Shown here: one piece after another, positions 28,137-36,822 of the stretch
How the letters are laid out: the number at the start of each line of letters is the position of its first letter
Position numbering within the stretch: position 1 is the stretch's first letter
Assembly: GCA_019745155.1 (NCBI GenBank)
Contig: JAIETM010000004.1
Coordinates: forward strand, 310,001 to 374,000
Source of the DNA: Chitinophagaceae bacterium
Lineage (GTDB): Bacteria; Bacteroidota; Bacteroidia; Chitinophagales; Chitinophagaceae
DNA length: 64,000 nucleotides
Reading direction: 5' to 3'
Position numbers and translations under genes: made by a program
The notes under the pieces: generated by a model
Databases searched by the model: none
Told to the model about the DNA's origin: nothing
Seen by the model: the letters and a program-made list of their open reading frames with translations, nothing else

Positions 28137-28718
28137 TTATTTTTTCAGGGTTAGGTTGAACTTTAAGACTACATCATTACCGGTTTTGATCGTACCCATC
28201 ATAAATGAGGGAGGAACCATTCCAAAATCTTTCATACTGATCTTGGTACTTCCGGTTACAGTGATGCTTTTGTCGGGATTTACTTTACAGAAGGCAACAA
28301 CTTCTTCATCTCTTGTTGCTCCTGCAATGGTTAATTTACCGGTTGACTTGATCTGATAGCCTGCTGCTTCAGAACCAGTAACAGTGCCAGCATTAGCAGT
28401 AAAAGTGATTACTGGGTTAGCATCAGCTTTTAATGCCTTGTAGGCATTTTTATCCATAGCTGATTTGTCACTCTTTAAAAATTCTGTTCTTGTTGAAAAC
28501 TGGAGGGATGTTAAACTAGTTAATGCTCCGGACGCGTTTGTTGCAAATGCTACTGCGCAATCACCTTTAGAAGATTTCATATCCCAGTCGTGCAAAGTGG
28601 AGGTTCCGCTGACAATGAGACTCATATTGTCTTTAGCGCTATACTTAGCTTGAGCTGTAGCAAACAAAATAAAAAAAGATGCAGCTAAGGCTAGTAAAGT
28701 TTTTTTAGTGTATTCCAT
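28137..28718 (-). CDS. YceI-family protein
   Basis: A 193-residue secreted YceI lipocalin-like protein; the fold binds isoprenoid or other hydrophobic molecules in characterised members. Signal peptide: LLALAASFFILFATAQA. Family blocks: SLIVSGTSTLHDWDMKSSKG (early strand), LQFSTRTEFLKSDKSAMDKN, ALKADANPVITFTANAG and SITVTGSTKISMKDFGMVPPS. It is the first gene of the yceI-porin unit and lies directly behind a TAATCTTG box with Crp/Fnr-like boxes upstream. Confidence 0.92.
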   Translation of the reverse strand: MEYTKKTLLALAASFFILFATAQAKYSAKDNMSLIVSGTSTLHDWDMKSSKGDCAVAFATNASGALTSLTSLQFSTRTEFLKSDKSAMDKNAYKALKADANPVITFTANAGTVTGSEAAGYQIKSTGKLTIAGATRDEEVVAFCKVNPDKSITVTGSTKISMKDFGMVPPSFMMGTIKTGNDVVLKFNLTLKK

Positions 28719-28743
28719 TGTTGTAGGTTTTGATTTGACAATA

Positions 28744-28751
28744 CAAGATTA
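28744..28751 (-). promoter_or_regulatory. -7-like element of the yceI promoter
   Basis: TAATCTTG on the minus strand (28751-28744) matches TAnnTTTG at 7 of 8 positions. The predicted start is near 28738, some 19 bases before the yceI ATG. No -33 TTTG is seen; a Crp/Fnr-like box takes that place. Confidence 0.45.
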
Positions 28752-28774
28752 GGACGCATTTGAATTGTGATAAA

Positions 28775-28786
28775 TGATACATATCA
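28775..28786. promoter_or_regulatory. Crp/Fnr-like box 1
   Basis: TGATACATATCA fits the core TGAT-N4-ATCA of Crp/Fnr-family sites. Its centre lies about 42-43 bases upstream of the predicted yceI start of transcription, the class II activator position. Confidence 0.45.
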
Positions 28787-28796
28787 GTAAAAAACC

Positions 28797-28808
28797 TGAT
28801 TTAAATCA
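28797..28808. promoter_or_regulatory. Crp/Fnr-like box 2
   Basis: TGATTTAAATCA is a perfect palindrome with the same TGAT-N4-ATCA core. Its centre is 22 bases from that of box 1, two helical turns, in the 153-base gap between yceI and the divergent dehydrogenase gene. Confidence 0.45.
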
Positions 28809-28871
28809 TGTTCAAAAAATGATGATAACACCTAACTATCAGATCTATAATGAAATAAGTATTTTCATACC

Positions 28872-31688
28872 ATGTTTAGAGACAAGGATAGCATACTGAT
28901 ACATACTTTAACTAAAGAAATTTCTCCCAAACGCATCAAAACCAGTTTGGTAGATAGAATGGCCTATGCGGGGGATGCAGGCTTCTACCATTTATTGCCC
29001 AAAGCAGTTGTACAGCCTATCAACGAAAATGAAATCAATATATTATTTGAAATAGCTAACAGCTATAAGACACCACTATGTTTCAGAGCGGCAGGCACTT
29101 CTTTGTCCGGACAAAGCATTACAGATGGCATTCTTGTAGATATTGGCAAGCATTGGCGAGGCATTACACCATTAGAGAATGGCAAATTGGTAAAAGTGCA
29201 GCCAGGTATTATTGGCAGTATGGTGAACTACTTTCTTTTACCATATAAAACCAAGATCGGACCAGATCCATCTTCCATCAATGCAGCGATGATGGGTGGC
29301 ATTCTTTCCAACAACTCCTCTGGCATGTGTTGTGGTGTTGCCTATAATTCTTACCATACACTTAAAACCATCAGATTCATTCTTCCAGATGGCAATACTT
29401 ATGATACCGCAATTCAATCAGATTATACAATGTTTCTTGAAGAAGAATCTCAGCTAGCAACATTACTAACTGAGCAACGGAAACAAATACTCAGTAATCC
29501 AGAATTGCTTGAAAAAGTAAGACACAAATACAAAACCAAAAATACAGTTGGCTATAGCTTAAATGCCTTGATTGATTACGAGCATCCGCTCGACATATTT
29601 GCGCATTTATTAATTGGAGCGGAAGGTACACTGGCTTTCATTGCAGAGGCAGTGATGCAAACCATACCTGTGCAACCCGCCACAGCTACAGCAATGCTCT
29701 ACTTCCCTACGATCTCATCTGCTTGCGCAGCCATTGCACCATTGAATGCTACTGGTGCTGCAGTATTGGAATTAATGGACAGAGCCTCTCTCAGAAGTGT
29801 AGAGACGATGAAGGGGCTACCTGACTTCTTTACAACACTACCAGAAACATCTGCCTGCTTATTGTGTGAATACCAAGCAGAAGATATAACAACATTAGAC
29901 ATACAATTACAAAAAGCTGCATCGATACTTGATGGATTGACACTATTGCATCCTGCAGCATTTACCCGCGATCATCAAGAACGCGACTTCTATTGGAAAA
30001 TCCGCAAAGGCATGTTCCCTAGTGTGGGTGCTGTTCGAGCAAGAGGCACAACAGTTATCTTAGAAGATGTAGCATTCCCAGTGGAACTTTTGGCCGATGC
30101 CGTTACTGCATTGCAGGCCTTATTTAAAAAATACGCTTACGATAATGCCATCATCTTCGGCCACGCAAAAGATGGCAATATCCATTTTGTGATTACTCAG
30201 CTTTTAGACACAGCAGCAGAAATCGATCGCTATGATCGATTCTTGAAAGAGATGGTAGACTTAGTCTTACATGAATACAAGGGCACATTGAAAGCAGAAC
30301 ATGGTACCGGCAGAAATATGGCACCATTTGTAGAAGCAGAATGGGGTGGCGACTTGTATACCATCATGCAAACCATCAAATCAACAGTTGATCCAAACAA
30401 TATCCTCAACCCCGGCGTCATCATTAATTCAGATAAGGATGCGCATATCCGCCACTTAAAACAAATGCCGGTTGTTGAAGCAGAAGTTGACAAGTGTATT
30501 GAGTGCGGTTATTGCGAACCACTTTGTCCTAGCAGAGATGTCACGCTTTCTCCCAGACAACGCATTCAGGTAAGAAGGGCTTTGAAACAACTAGAAACCG
30601 CAGGCGATCAATCATCGTACAACACTCTTTTAAAGGAATACCAATATGCAGGATTAGACACCTGTGCAACTGACGGACTTTGTCAAGTGGAATGTCCTGT
30701 ATACATCAACACAGGTGATCTGGTCAAAAGGTTACGCCGCGAGAACCACAGCAAAACAGCTAACCGAACTGCCGCATGGGTAGCCCGAAATTTTGGCTTT
30801 GCAGAGAAAATGATTCGTGTTGCATTACAGTCGGGCTCTTTGGCCAATAAACTATTAGGCGCCTCCTTCATGTATCGCTTCACAGGTTTGCTACAAAAAA
30901 TCAGTCCAAGCTTTCCGCGCTGGTGGAATGAACTGCATCCAGCGCCAAGATTACCAAAGACAAAAGCAAATAACCCAGGTGTGGTCTATTTCTCTTCTTG
31001 TTTACATAGAATGATGGGCGGCACAGAACCTAAATCCATCCAACAAACATTTATGGATGTCTGTAACAAAGCAGGCATACAAGTATATCTACCGGAGGAT
31101 TTGCCCGGACATTGTTGCGGACAAGCATTCAGCAGTAAAGGGTATCAGTCGGCCGCCAACCATATGGAAGAAAAAACCATTGATGCTTTATTGCGCTGGA
31201 CAAATAATGGCGCCATACCCGTCGTGTGCGACTTTACTTCCTGCACCTATACCTTCTTGAAAAATCAAGCCCATTTATCACCGGTATATCAGGAAAAATT
31301 CAGTCGTATTCAACTGCTCGACTGTATCGAGTACCTGCAAACAAACGTGGCTCCCAAACTACCCATCAAGAATAAAAAGCAGCAGGTTAGCCTACACCCC
31401 TCTTGCGCTGCCATCAAACTAAACTTAAGCAAGCCTATGCTGGCTACTGCAGCCATGTGCAGCGAAAAAGTGCATGTGCCAGCCTATTCAGGATGTTGTG
31501 GAATGGCGGGAGATAGAGGCTTTATTTTCCCTGAGCTTACCGAATCGGCCAGCGCCAAAGAACTGGCATATCTCGTTGATTCTGAGGGATATTACAGCAC
31601 AGCACGCACTTGTGAAATGGCCCTGAGCCACCATAGTAGCAGGCCTTATACCCACTTGGTTTACCTGCTGGATGAAGTAAGTAGCTAG
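28872..31688 (+). CDS. FAD-linked 2-hydroxyacid dehydrogenase with Fe-S and CCG domains
   Basis: A 938-residue fusion of an FAD-binding PCMH domain (about 30-260: KTPLCFRAAGTSLSGQSITDG and IGPDPSSINAAMMGGILSNNSSG), an FAD-oxidase C-terminal domain (to about 530), a 4Fe-4S pair (CIECGYCEPLCP and TCATDGLCQVECP) and two CCG domains (HCCGQAFSSKGY; SGCCGMAGDRGF). This is the layout of YdiJ-like D-2-hydroxyacid dehydrogenases, which oxidise D-lactate or D-2-hydroxyglutarate and pass electrons to quinone or a carrier. The precise substrate is not decided by sequence alone. It is divergent from yceI, with the Crp/Fnr-like boxes 64 and 86 bases upstream of its ATG. Confidence 0.92.
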   Translation: MFRDKDSILIHTLTKEISPKRIKTSLVDRMAYAGDAGFYHLLPKAVVQPINENEINILFEIANSYKTPLCFRAAGTSLSGQSITDGILVDIGKHWRGITPLENGKLVKVQPGIIGSMVNYFLLPYKTKIGPDPSSINAAMMGGILSNNSSGMCCGVAYNSYHTLKTIRFILPDGNTYDTAIQSDYTMFLEEESQLATLLTEQRKQILSNPELLEKVRHKYKTKNTVGYSLNALIDYEHPLDIFAHLLIGAEGTLAFIAEAVMQTIPVQPATATAMLYFPTISSACAAIAPLNATGAAVLELMDRASLRSVETMKGLPDFFTTLPETSACLLCEYQAEDITTLDIQLQKAASILDGLTLLHPAAFTRDHQERDFYWKIRKGMFPSVGAVRARGTTVILEDVAFPVELLADAVTALQALFKKYAYDNAIIFGHAKDGNIHFVITQLLDTAAEIDRYDRFLKEMVDLVLHEYKGTLKAEHGTGRNMAPFVEAEWGGDLYTIMQTIKSTVDPNNILNPGVIINSDKDAHIRHLKQMPVVEAEVDKCIECGYCEPLCPSRDVTLSPRQRIQVRRALKQLETAGDQSSYNTLLKEYQYAGLDTCATDGLCQVECPVYINTGDLVKRLRRENHSKTANRTAAWVARNFGFAEKMIRVALQSGSLANKLLGASFMYRFTGLLQKISPSFPRWWNELHPAPRLPKTKANNPGVVYFSSCLHRMMGGTEPKSIQQTFMDVCNKAGIQVYLPEDLPGHCCGQAFSSKGYQSAANHMEEKTIDALLRWTNNGAIPVVCDFTSCTYTFLKNQAHLSPVYQEKFSRIQLLDCIEYLQTNVAPKLPIKNKKQQVSLHPSCAAIKLNLSKPMLATAAMCSEKVHVPAYSGCCGMAGDRGFIFPELTESASAKELAYLVDSEGYYSTARTCEMALSHHSSRPYTHLVYLLDEVSS

Positions 31689-31739
31689 GCTTTCATAGAA
31701 ACAAGGCTGTTTCAGGGGTATTTGCTGTACAAAAAACCC

Positions 31740-31747
31740 TACTTTTG
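31740..31747 (+). promoter_or_regulatory. -7 element of the tRNA-Leu promoter
   Basis: TACTTTTG is a full match to TAnnTTTG, with TTTG at 31721-31724 (15-base spacer, a little short). Transcription would start near 31753, eleven bases before the tRNA, and could continue into the trigger factor gene. Confidence 0.55.
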
Positions 31748-31763
31748 CACCCCCAATCGGGAA

Positions 31764-31845
31764 GCGGATGTGGCGAAACTGGCAGACGCACTAGACTTAG
31801 GATCTAGCGCCGCAAGGCATGTAGGTTCGATTCCTATCATCCGCA
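31764..31845 (+). tRNA. tRNA-Leu (anticodon UAG)
   Basis: Full cloverleaf of 82 bases. The acceptor GCGGATG pairs with CATCCGC (31838-31844), with discriminator A. The anticodon stem is CTAGA/TCTAG around the loop CTTAGGA, giving anticodon UAG. The T loop is TTCGATT, and the variable arm is long, as class II tRNAs require. The CCA end is not encoded. It sits 33 bases upstream of the trigger factor gene on the same strand. Confidence 0.97.
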
Positions 31846-31878
31846 CAATTTTATAGCCGAAAGGCCAAGCAATTTATT

Positions 31879-33234
31879 ATGGCAACGATTACAAGAGAGA
31901 ACATCGGTCAGTTAACAGACAAACTGACCGTAACCGTGGGTAAGAACGATTATTTCGCCCGCTTTGAACAAAGCCTGAAGAAATACGCCAAAACAGCCAA
32001 TATCCCAGGCTTCCGTAAGGGCATGGTTCCTGCCGGACTGGTGAAGAAAATGTATGGCCAGAGCGTATTTACTGATGAAGTATTGCGCACTGTTGAAACA
32101 GAACTGAACACCTACCTGAATAACGAAAAGCTGGAAATCTTTGCGCAGCCACTGCCACTGGATAATGATGCCCGTGCATTGGACCTGAACAACCCCAGCG
32201 ATTATGTTTTCGCTTTTGAAATCGGCCTTAAGCCTGCTATTAACATCAACACCAATGGTATCAAAGTAACTAAGTATGAAATCGAGGTTACAGAAGCCAT
32301 GATTGATGAAGAAGTTAGCCGTCTGCAGGTGCGCAATGGCAAAATGACAGAGCCCGAAAGCCTGGAAACAGAAGAGCACGTATTAAACGTGAAATTCGTA
32401 GAAGCAGATGCTAAAGGCAATGCAGTAGAAGGTGGTATCAATAAAGACAATTCTTTGTTGGTAAAATACTTCGCTGAAGGTTTCCGCAAGAACCTGATCG
32501 GCAAGAAAAAGGATGATGTTGTTACCCTGCAACTGAGCAAGGCTTTTGACGACAAGGAACTGGAAGTAATCCTGAGCGATTTAGGTTTAACTAAGGAAGA
32601 TGCCGACAAGCATTTCAACTTGCAGATCACCAAAGTTGGTTTGGTAGAGAAGGCGCCATTAGAAGAAGCACTTTTTTTGGCTACTTATCCAAACAAGGAA
32701 ATAAAGACTGCAGAAGAATTCCGCAATGAGGTTAAGGCTGAGATTGCTCGTTATTATGAGTCACAAAGCCGCAACCAAATCCACGATCAGATCTATCACC
32801 ACCTGATTGATCATACAACCATTGAATTACCTGAAGCTTTCTTGAAGCGTTGGTTACAAACCGGCGGTGAGAAGCCTAAAACAGCTGAAGAAGCTGAGCA
32901 GGAATTCCCATCTTTTGCTAGTCAATTGAAGTGGACTTTGATCAGCAGCCAATTGATTGCAGACAATAATATTGAAGTAAATCCTGATGATATCAAGGCT
33001 TTCGCCAGACAGCAATTGTTCAGCTACATGGGCGGACAAATTCTGGATGAAAACCAGCCATGGGTTGAAGATTACGTAAACCGTATGATGCAAGACCGCA
33101 AGTTTGTTGAAGATACTTACCACCGTGTAAGCACTGATAAACTCTTCAGCACACTGGAAACATTGGTGAATGCTACACCTGAAAAGATCAGTGCTGAAGC
33201 TTTCGCAGAAAAACTGCACCACCACCATCATTAA
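31879..33234 (+). CDS. tig: Trigger factor
   Basis: Ribosome-bound chaperone and peptidyl-prolyl isomerase that meets nascent chains at the exit tunnel. The N-terminal ribosome-binding signature is PGFRKGMVPAGLVKKMYG near residues 38-56 (family FRxGxxP). The middle PPIase-like region is divergent (about 150-250) and the C-terminal helical arms follow. The protein ends in KLHHHHH, a natural run of five histidines; the codons are mixed CAC/CAT, so it is not a vector tag. It is followed by a terminator and sits upstream of the clpP-clpP-clpX group, as in many bacteria. Confidence 0.95.
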   Translation: MATITRENIGQLTDKLTVTVGKNDYFARFEQSLKKYAKTANIPGFRKGMVPAGLVKKMYGQSVFTDEVLRTVETELNTYLNNEKLEIFAQPLPLDNDARALDLNNPSDYVFAFEIGLKPAININTNGIKVTKYEIEVTEAMIDEEVSRLQVRNGKMTEPESLETEEHVLNVKFVEADAKGNAVEGGINKDNSLLVKYFAEGFRKNLIGKKKDDVVTLQLSKAFDDKELEVILSDLGLTKEDADKHFNLQITKVGLVEKAPLEEALFLATYPNKEIKTAEEFRNEVKAEIARYYESQSRNQIHDQIYHHLIDHTTIELPEAFLKRWLQTGGEKPKTAEEAEQEFPSFASQLKWTLISSQLIADNNIEVNPDDIKAFARQQLFSYMGGQILDENQPWVEDYVNRMMQDRKFVEDTYHRVSTDKLFSTLETLVNATPEKISAEAFAEKLHHHHH

Positions 33235-33251
33235 TCGAACACAACCAACAT

Positions 33252-33282
33252 AGCCCCCGTCAAATTCAGACGGGGCTTTTTT
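33252..33282 (+). terminator. Rho-independent terminator after tig
   Basis: AGCCCCCGTC (33252-33261) pairs with GACGGGGCT (33269-33277) with one bulged C, followed by a T-run. Confidence 0.88.
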
Positions 33283-33305
33283 ATGTCTTTTCGTTTCTTT
33301 ACGCC

Positions 33306-33728
33306 ATGAAACAACGCATCGATGTTATTGACAAAGTGCTGAACGCCTGTTATCAGCATAACCCAGATGCTTTGTTCATCATGAGCCTGATGCACCAATA
33401 TGAGGAAAGAGGTAGTCTTAGTAGAAAACAACTCGAAGGTCTTTTCTTAAAAGCACAAAAGGTAAAAGACATGCCACCCAATTGGCTGGCGACCTTAGAA
33501 GCCACCATCCTCAAAATGCCTGTTAGGGAAAAAGCAGCGGCAACACTAGCCAATACCAAGCAAGAAGAACCCTCCAAAGAAGCCCAACTGATCGATCAAT
33601 TATTAGCTAAGTATCCGCAACACAAGGCCGTGCTTTTACTGCAACAAAAACTGCACAAGCATCATTCGCTAACGCCACCCGAACAAACTGAACTGGAACG
33701 CTTAGCCCGCCTTTTATTGAAGGACTAA
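33306..33728 (+). CDS. Small helical protein with two similar halves
   Basis: A 140-residue, charged, alpha-helical protein with no signal or membrane segment. I do not recognise the family. The two halves look alike: IDVIDKVLNACYQHNPDALF (residues 5-24) against AQLIDQLLAKYPQHKAVLLL (about 92-111), each followed by a linker and a second helix (LSRKQLEGLFLKAQKV; LTPPEQTELERLARLLLK). This suggests an internal duplication of a two-helix unit. It lies between the tig terminator and clpP. Confidence 0.75.
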   Translation: MKQRIDVIDKVLNACYQHNPDALFIMSLMHQYEERGSLSRKQLEGLFLKAQKVKDMPPNWLATLEATILKMPVREKAAATLANTKQEEPSKEAQLIDQLLAKYPQHKAVLLLQQKLHKHHSLTPPEQTELERLARLLLKD

Positions 33729-33824
33729 CCTGCCCTTTTGGCGCATTTGATTCTTTGCACAGTATTTGCACCCGTACTACCTAAACAAGTAAAACACTTA
33801 TCTTCATTCCATAAACAATATCTC

Positions 33825-34511
33825 ATGAGTCTTGGACAAGAATTTGAACGGTTTGCGATCAAACACCGCAATATCAGCTCTGCGACACTGCACAATTACG
33901 GCAATCATATCACCAATCTTACACCCTATATCATTGAGGAAAGACCACTGAATGTAGCCAGCATGGATGTATTCAGCCGATTGATGATGGACCGCATTAT
34001 TTTTCTGGGTGAAGGCATCAACGACTATGTAGCCAATATCGTTACTGCACAGTTGCTTTTCTTGGAAAGCACAGACAGAACACGCGATATCCAAATGTAT
34101 ATCAACAGCCCCGGCGGTAGTGTGTATGCAGGTATGGGCATTTACGATACCATGCAATTCATCAGCCCAGATGTAAGTACTATTTGTACAGGCATCGCTG
34201 CAAGCATGGGTGCAGTATTACTCTGCGCTGGTGTTAGCGGTAAGCGTACGGCACTTAAGCATAGCCGCATCATGTTGCATCAACCGAGTGGTGCTATTGG
34301 CGGACAAGCTACTGATATCGAAATCACCGCACGCGAGATCAAGAAGATCAAGCAAGAACTGTACGAAGTAGTTGCCAACCATTCAGGTAAAGACATTGAA
34401 ACAGTTGCTGCAGATTGCGACCGTGATTTCTGGATGACTGCTGCAGAAGCAAAAGCATACGGACTGGTGGATGAAGTATTACTGACCAACCCCAGAAAAG
34501 AAAAGAAATAA
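33825..34511 (+). CDS. clpP: ATP-dependent Clp protease proteolytic subunit, first copy
   Basis: Serine protease subunit that forms a barrel served by ClpX. I chose the ATG at 33825 (MSLGQEFERFAIKHR); a TTG 29 codons upstream gives an unconvincing extension. Catalytic residues: Ser in GIAASMGAVLLCAG (about residue 120), His in MLHQPSG (about 145), and Asp in the CDRDFWMTAAEAKAYGLVDE block. The N-terminal extension before TPYIIEERPL is longer than in E. coli. A second clpP starts 16 bases after its stop. Confidence 0.94.
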   Translation: MSLGQEFERFAIKHRNISSATLHNYGNHITNLTPYIIEERPLNVASMDVFSRLMMDRIIFLGEGINDYVANIVTAQLLFLESTDRTRDIQMYINSPGGSVYAGMGIYDTMQFISPDVSTICTGIAASMGAVLLCAGVSGKRTALKHSRIMLHQPSGAIGGQATDIEITAREIKKIKQELYEVVANHSGKDIETVAADCDRDFWMTAAEAKAYGLVDEVLLTNPRKEKK

Positions 34512-34527
34512 TCAAAAGCATTGAATC

Positions 34528-35166
34528 ATGATGACATCGAAATATTTTGTTGATCCTTTTAGAATGGACGACGAAGAAGAAAACAATAACAAAGAAGAGA
34601 AGCAAGAACCAATGGGTGGTATGATGATGAAGAAGATGGAAAAACTCTTCTTCGATCGCCGTGCTGTTTACCTCTGGGGTGTAGTAGATGATAAGAGTGC
34701 GAAAGATGTAGTGTCTAAATTGCTCTTATTAGAAGCTGATAAGCCAGGTGAAGAAATCAAATTATATATCAATAGTCCCGGCGGTGTAGTAACCAGCGGT
34801 ATGGTGATGTTTGATACCATCAAACTCATTAGCAGTCCGGTAAGTACTATCTGTATGGGCTTGGCTGCTAGCATGGGTTCTATCCTACTGAGCTGTGGTA
34901 CTAAAGGCAGAAGATTCATCTTCCCACATGGAGAAGTGATGATTCACCAACCAAGTTTGGGTGGCTATTATCAAGCAACATCAGCTGATATTGAAATTCA
35001 AGCCAACCAGATTCGCAAAACCAAGGAATTGGGTGCTAAGATTCTGGCAGATAATTGCGGTAAGACTGTAGACCAAATCATGAAAGATTTCGACCGTGAT
35101 TATTGGATGGATGCCAAAGAAGCCGTTGAATACGGTATTGTAGATGGCATTATGGACAAGATATAA
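34528..35166 (+). CDS. clpP: ATP-dependent Clp protease proteolytic subunit, second copy
   Basis: A 212-residue ClpP paralogue directly after the first. All catalytic residues are present: Ser in GLAASMGSILLSCG, His in MIHQPSLGGYYQATSADIEI, and Asp in FDRDYWMDAKEAVEYGIVDG. The N-terminus is different: an acidic, Asn/Glu-rich stretch (MDDEEENNNKEEKQE) then a Met-rich stretch (PMGGMMMKKMEKLFFDRR). The two subunits could form a mixed barrel or separate ones; this cannot be settled from sequence. It is followed by a strong terminator. Confidence 0.94.
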   Translation: MMTSKYFVDPFRMDDEEENNNKEEKQEPMGGMMMKKMEKLFFDRRAVYLWGVVDDKSAKDVVSKLLLLEADKPGEEIKLYINSPGGVVTSGMVMFDTIKLISSPVSTICMGLAASMGSILLSCGTKGRRFIFPHGEVMIHQPSLGGYYQATSADIEIQANQIRKTKELGAKILADNCGKTVDQIMKDFDRDYWMDAKEAVEYGIVDGIMDKI

Positions 35167-35186
35167 TCCCTAACTCATTGATACTG

Positions 35187-35219
35187 ATGCCGGCTTTTGT
35201 ACAAAGGCCGGCATTTTTT
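35187..35219 (+). terminator. Rho-independent terminator after the second clpP
   Basis: ATGCCGGC (35187-35194) and GCCGGCAT (35207-35214) form the stem, which can extend through TTTTGTAC/GTACAAAG, followed by T5. It separates the clpP pair from clpX. Confidence 0.9.
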
Positions 35220-35285
35220 GCCCCTGTAGTAGCATTACCACAGGCCATTCAGCCTTTTTAAGCAAAGCTTTGTAAACCGAAACTG

Positions 35286-35293
35286 TACTTTTG
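35286..35293 (+). promoter_or_regulatory. -7 element of the clpX promoter
   Basis: TACTTTTG, a full match to TAnnTTTG and the same octamer as in front of tRNA-Leu. Six bases downstream is the clpX ATG, so transcription is predicted to begin at or beside the start codon (leaderless or nearly so). Confidence 0.6.
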
Positions 35294-35298
35294 CACAT

Positions 35299-36540
35299 AT
35301 GGCCAAGCAAAACCATTTACATTGTTCTTTCTGCGGTAGAAGTCGCGATGAAGTAAAAATCCTCATTGCCGGACAGGAAGGACATATATGTGAAAACTGC
35401 GTAGAACAAGCCCAGGAAATTATCGATCAGGAATTAAACCTAAGACCTGATGGCACTGCAGGCGGTGCGAATTTTAAACTCACTGTACGCAAGCCCGCAG
35501 AGATCAAGAAGTTTTTAGATGAATATGTAATCGGTCAGGACGATGCCAAGAAAGTATTGTCTGTTGCCGTATACAACCACTATAAGCGTATCAATTACAA
35601 GCAACAAGCAGATGATGTTGAAATTGATAAGAGCAATATCATCATGGTGGGTGAAACAGGTACGGGTAAAACCTTACTCGCAAAAACTATTGCCCGTTTA
35701 TTGAATGTACCTTTTGCCATTGTAGATGCAACTGTATTCACGGAAGCAGGTTATGTAGGTGAAGATGTGGAGAGCATGCTCACACGTTTACTTCAGAACT
35801 GCAACTACGATGTACAAGCTGCAGAACGTGGTATTGTGTATGTAGACGAGATTGATAAGATCGCACGTAAGGGTGACAACCCCTCTATTACACGCGATGT
35901 AAGCGGTGAAGGTGTACAACAAGGTTTGCTGAAAATGTTGGAGGGAACTGAAGTATTGGTTCCACCACAAGGCGGCAGAAAACACCCAGAGCAGAAAATG
36001 GTGAAAGTAGACACCCGCAATATTCTCTTTATCTGCGGTGGTGCTTTCGATGGTATTGATAAGATCATCGCCCGAAGGGTAAACACCAATGCCATTGGCT
36101 TCAATGTCAATAAAGACCTGCAGGAAGAACAGCGCAAGAACTTATTGCAATTCATCAACGCACAAGATCTGAAAAGCTTTGGTTTGATTCCTGAATTACT
36201 GGGCCGCTTGCCAGTCGTAACACATTTGGATCCTTTAGATACTGCTACATTGCGCAGTATTCTTACTGAACCGAAGAACTCACTTATCAAACAATACACC
36301 CGCTTGTTCGAGCTGGAAGGTATTGAGCTGAAGATCGATAATGAAGTACTCGACTTCATGGTACAGAAAGCCATGGAATACAAACTCGGTGCGCGTGGCT
36401 TGCGTAGCATCTGCGAAAGCATTTTCACTGACGCCATGTTTGAAATGCCAGGCACGGGTCAGAAACAGCTAGATGTTACCATGGAATATGCAGAACAAAT
36501 GTTTGGTAAGAGCAAACTCAACATGCTGAAAGTAGCATAA
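35299..36540 (+). CDS. clpX: ATP-dependent Clp protease ATP-binding subunit ClpX
   Basis: AAA+ unfoldase that feeds substrates to ClpP. The N-terminal zinc-binding domain is [12 protein letters not shown] and [10 protein letters not shown] (C4 type). Walker A is [13 protein letters not shown] near residue 120, the pore loop is AGYVGEDVE near 155, and Walker B is [10 protein letters not shown]. Sensor II is in [16 protein letters not shown] near the C-terminus. At 413 residues it has normal length. It has its own promoter after the clpP terminator. Confidence 0.97.
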   Translation: MAKQNHLHCSFCGRSRDEVKILIAGQEGHICENCVEQAQEIIDQELNLRPDGTAGGANFKLTVRKPAEIKKFLDEYVIGQDDAKKVLSVAVYNHYKRINYKQQADDVEIDKSNIIMVGETGTGKTLLAKTIARLLNVPFAIVDATVFTEAGYVGEDVESMLTRLLQNCNYDVQAAERGIVYVDEIDKIARKGDNPSITRDVSGEGVQQGLLKMLEGTEVLVPPQGGRKHPEQKMVKVDTRNILFICGGAFDGIDKIIARRVNTNAIGFNVNKDLQEEQRKNLLQFINAQDLKSFGLIPELLGRLPVVTHLDPLDTATLRSILTEPKNSLIKQYTRLFELEGIELKIDNEVLDFMVQKAMEYKLGARGLRSICESIFTDAMFEMPGTGQKQLDVTMEYAEQMFGKSKLNMLKVA

Positions 36541-36563
36541 TCAAACAACATAATTTTTTATAC

Positions 36564-36595
36564 AAGCGATGGGCATAAGTTTCCATCGCTTTTTT
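36564..36595 (+). terminator. Rho-independent terminator after clpX
   Basis: AAGCGATGG (36564-36572) pairs with CCATCGCTT (36583-36591), followed by a T-run. Confidence 0.9.
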
Positions 36596-36634
36596 ATTGT
36601 CTGCCAGTAATTTGCTGCAGCAAAACTGACCATT

Positions 36635-36802
36635 ATGAATGAATTGATTGAGCGTTTGTGTAAAGAAGCAGGCATCACACCAGAGCAAGCACAGAAAGCT
36701 ATTGCTGCTATTGCAGGATTTGTAAAAGAGAAGTTTCCTATGCTGGGCGGCGCAGTCGACAATATTTTCGCTGCTGGCGCTAGTCAGGATGATGCAGCTT
36801 AA
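36635..36802 (+). CDS. Small helical protein, 55 residues
   Basis: Open frame from ATG 36635 to TAA 36802, translating to MNELIERLCKEAGITPEQAQ and on through KAIAAIAGFVKEKFPMLGG to an acidic end (SQDDAA). The pattern of two amphipathic helices around a GITPEQA turn and an EKFPMLGG break has strong coding character and fits the DUF2267/DUF2780-like helical proteins in style, but I cannot place it firmly. It sits between the clpX terminator and the convergent acyl-CoA dehydrogenase, 20 bases from the latter's stop. Confidence 0.7.
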   Translation: MNELIERLCKEAGITPEQAQKAIAAIAGFVKEKFPMLGGAVDNIFAAGASQDDAA

Positions 36803-36822
36803 TCGCTACACTTTCTAAGAAA

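Noticed and set aside
33216-33234. The histidine run at the end of trigger factor as a cloning tag
   Set aside because: It is five, not six, histidines with mixed codons, and the downstream terminator and genes are native in style.
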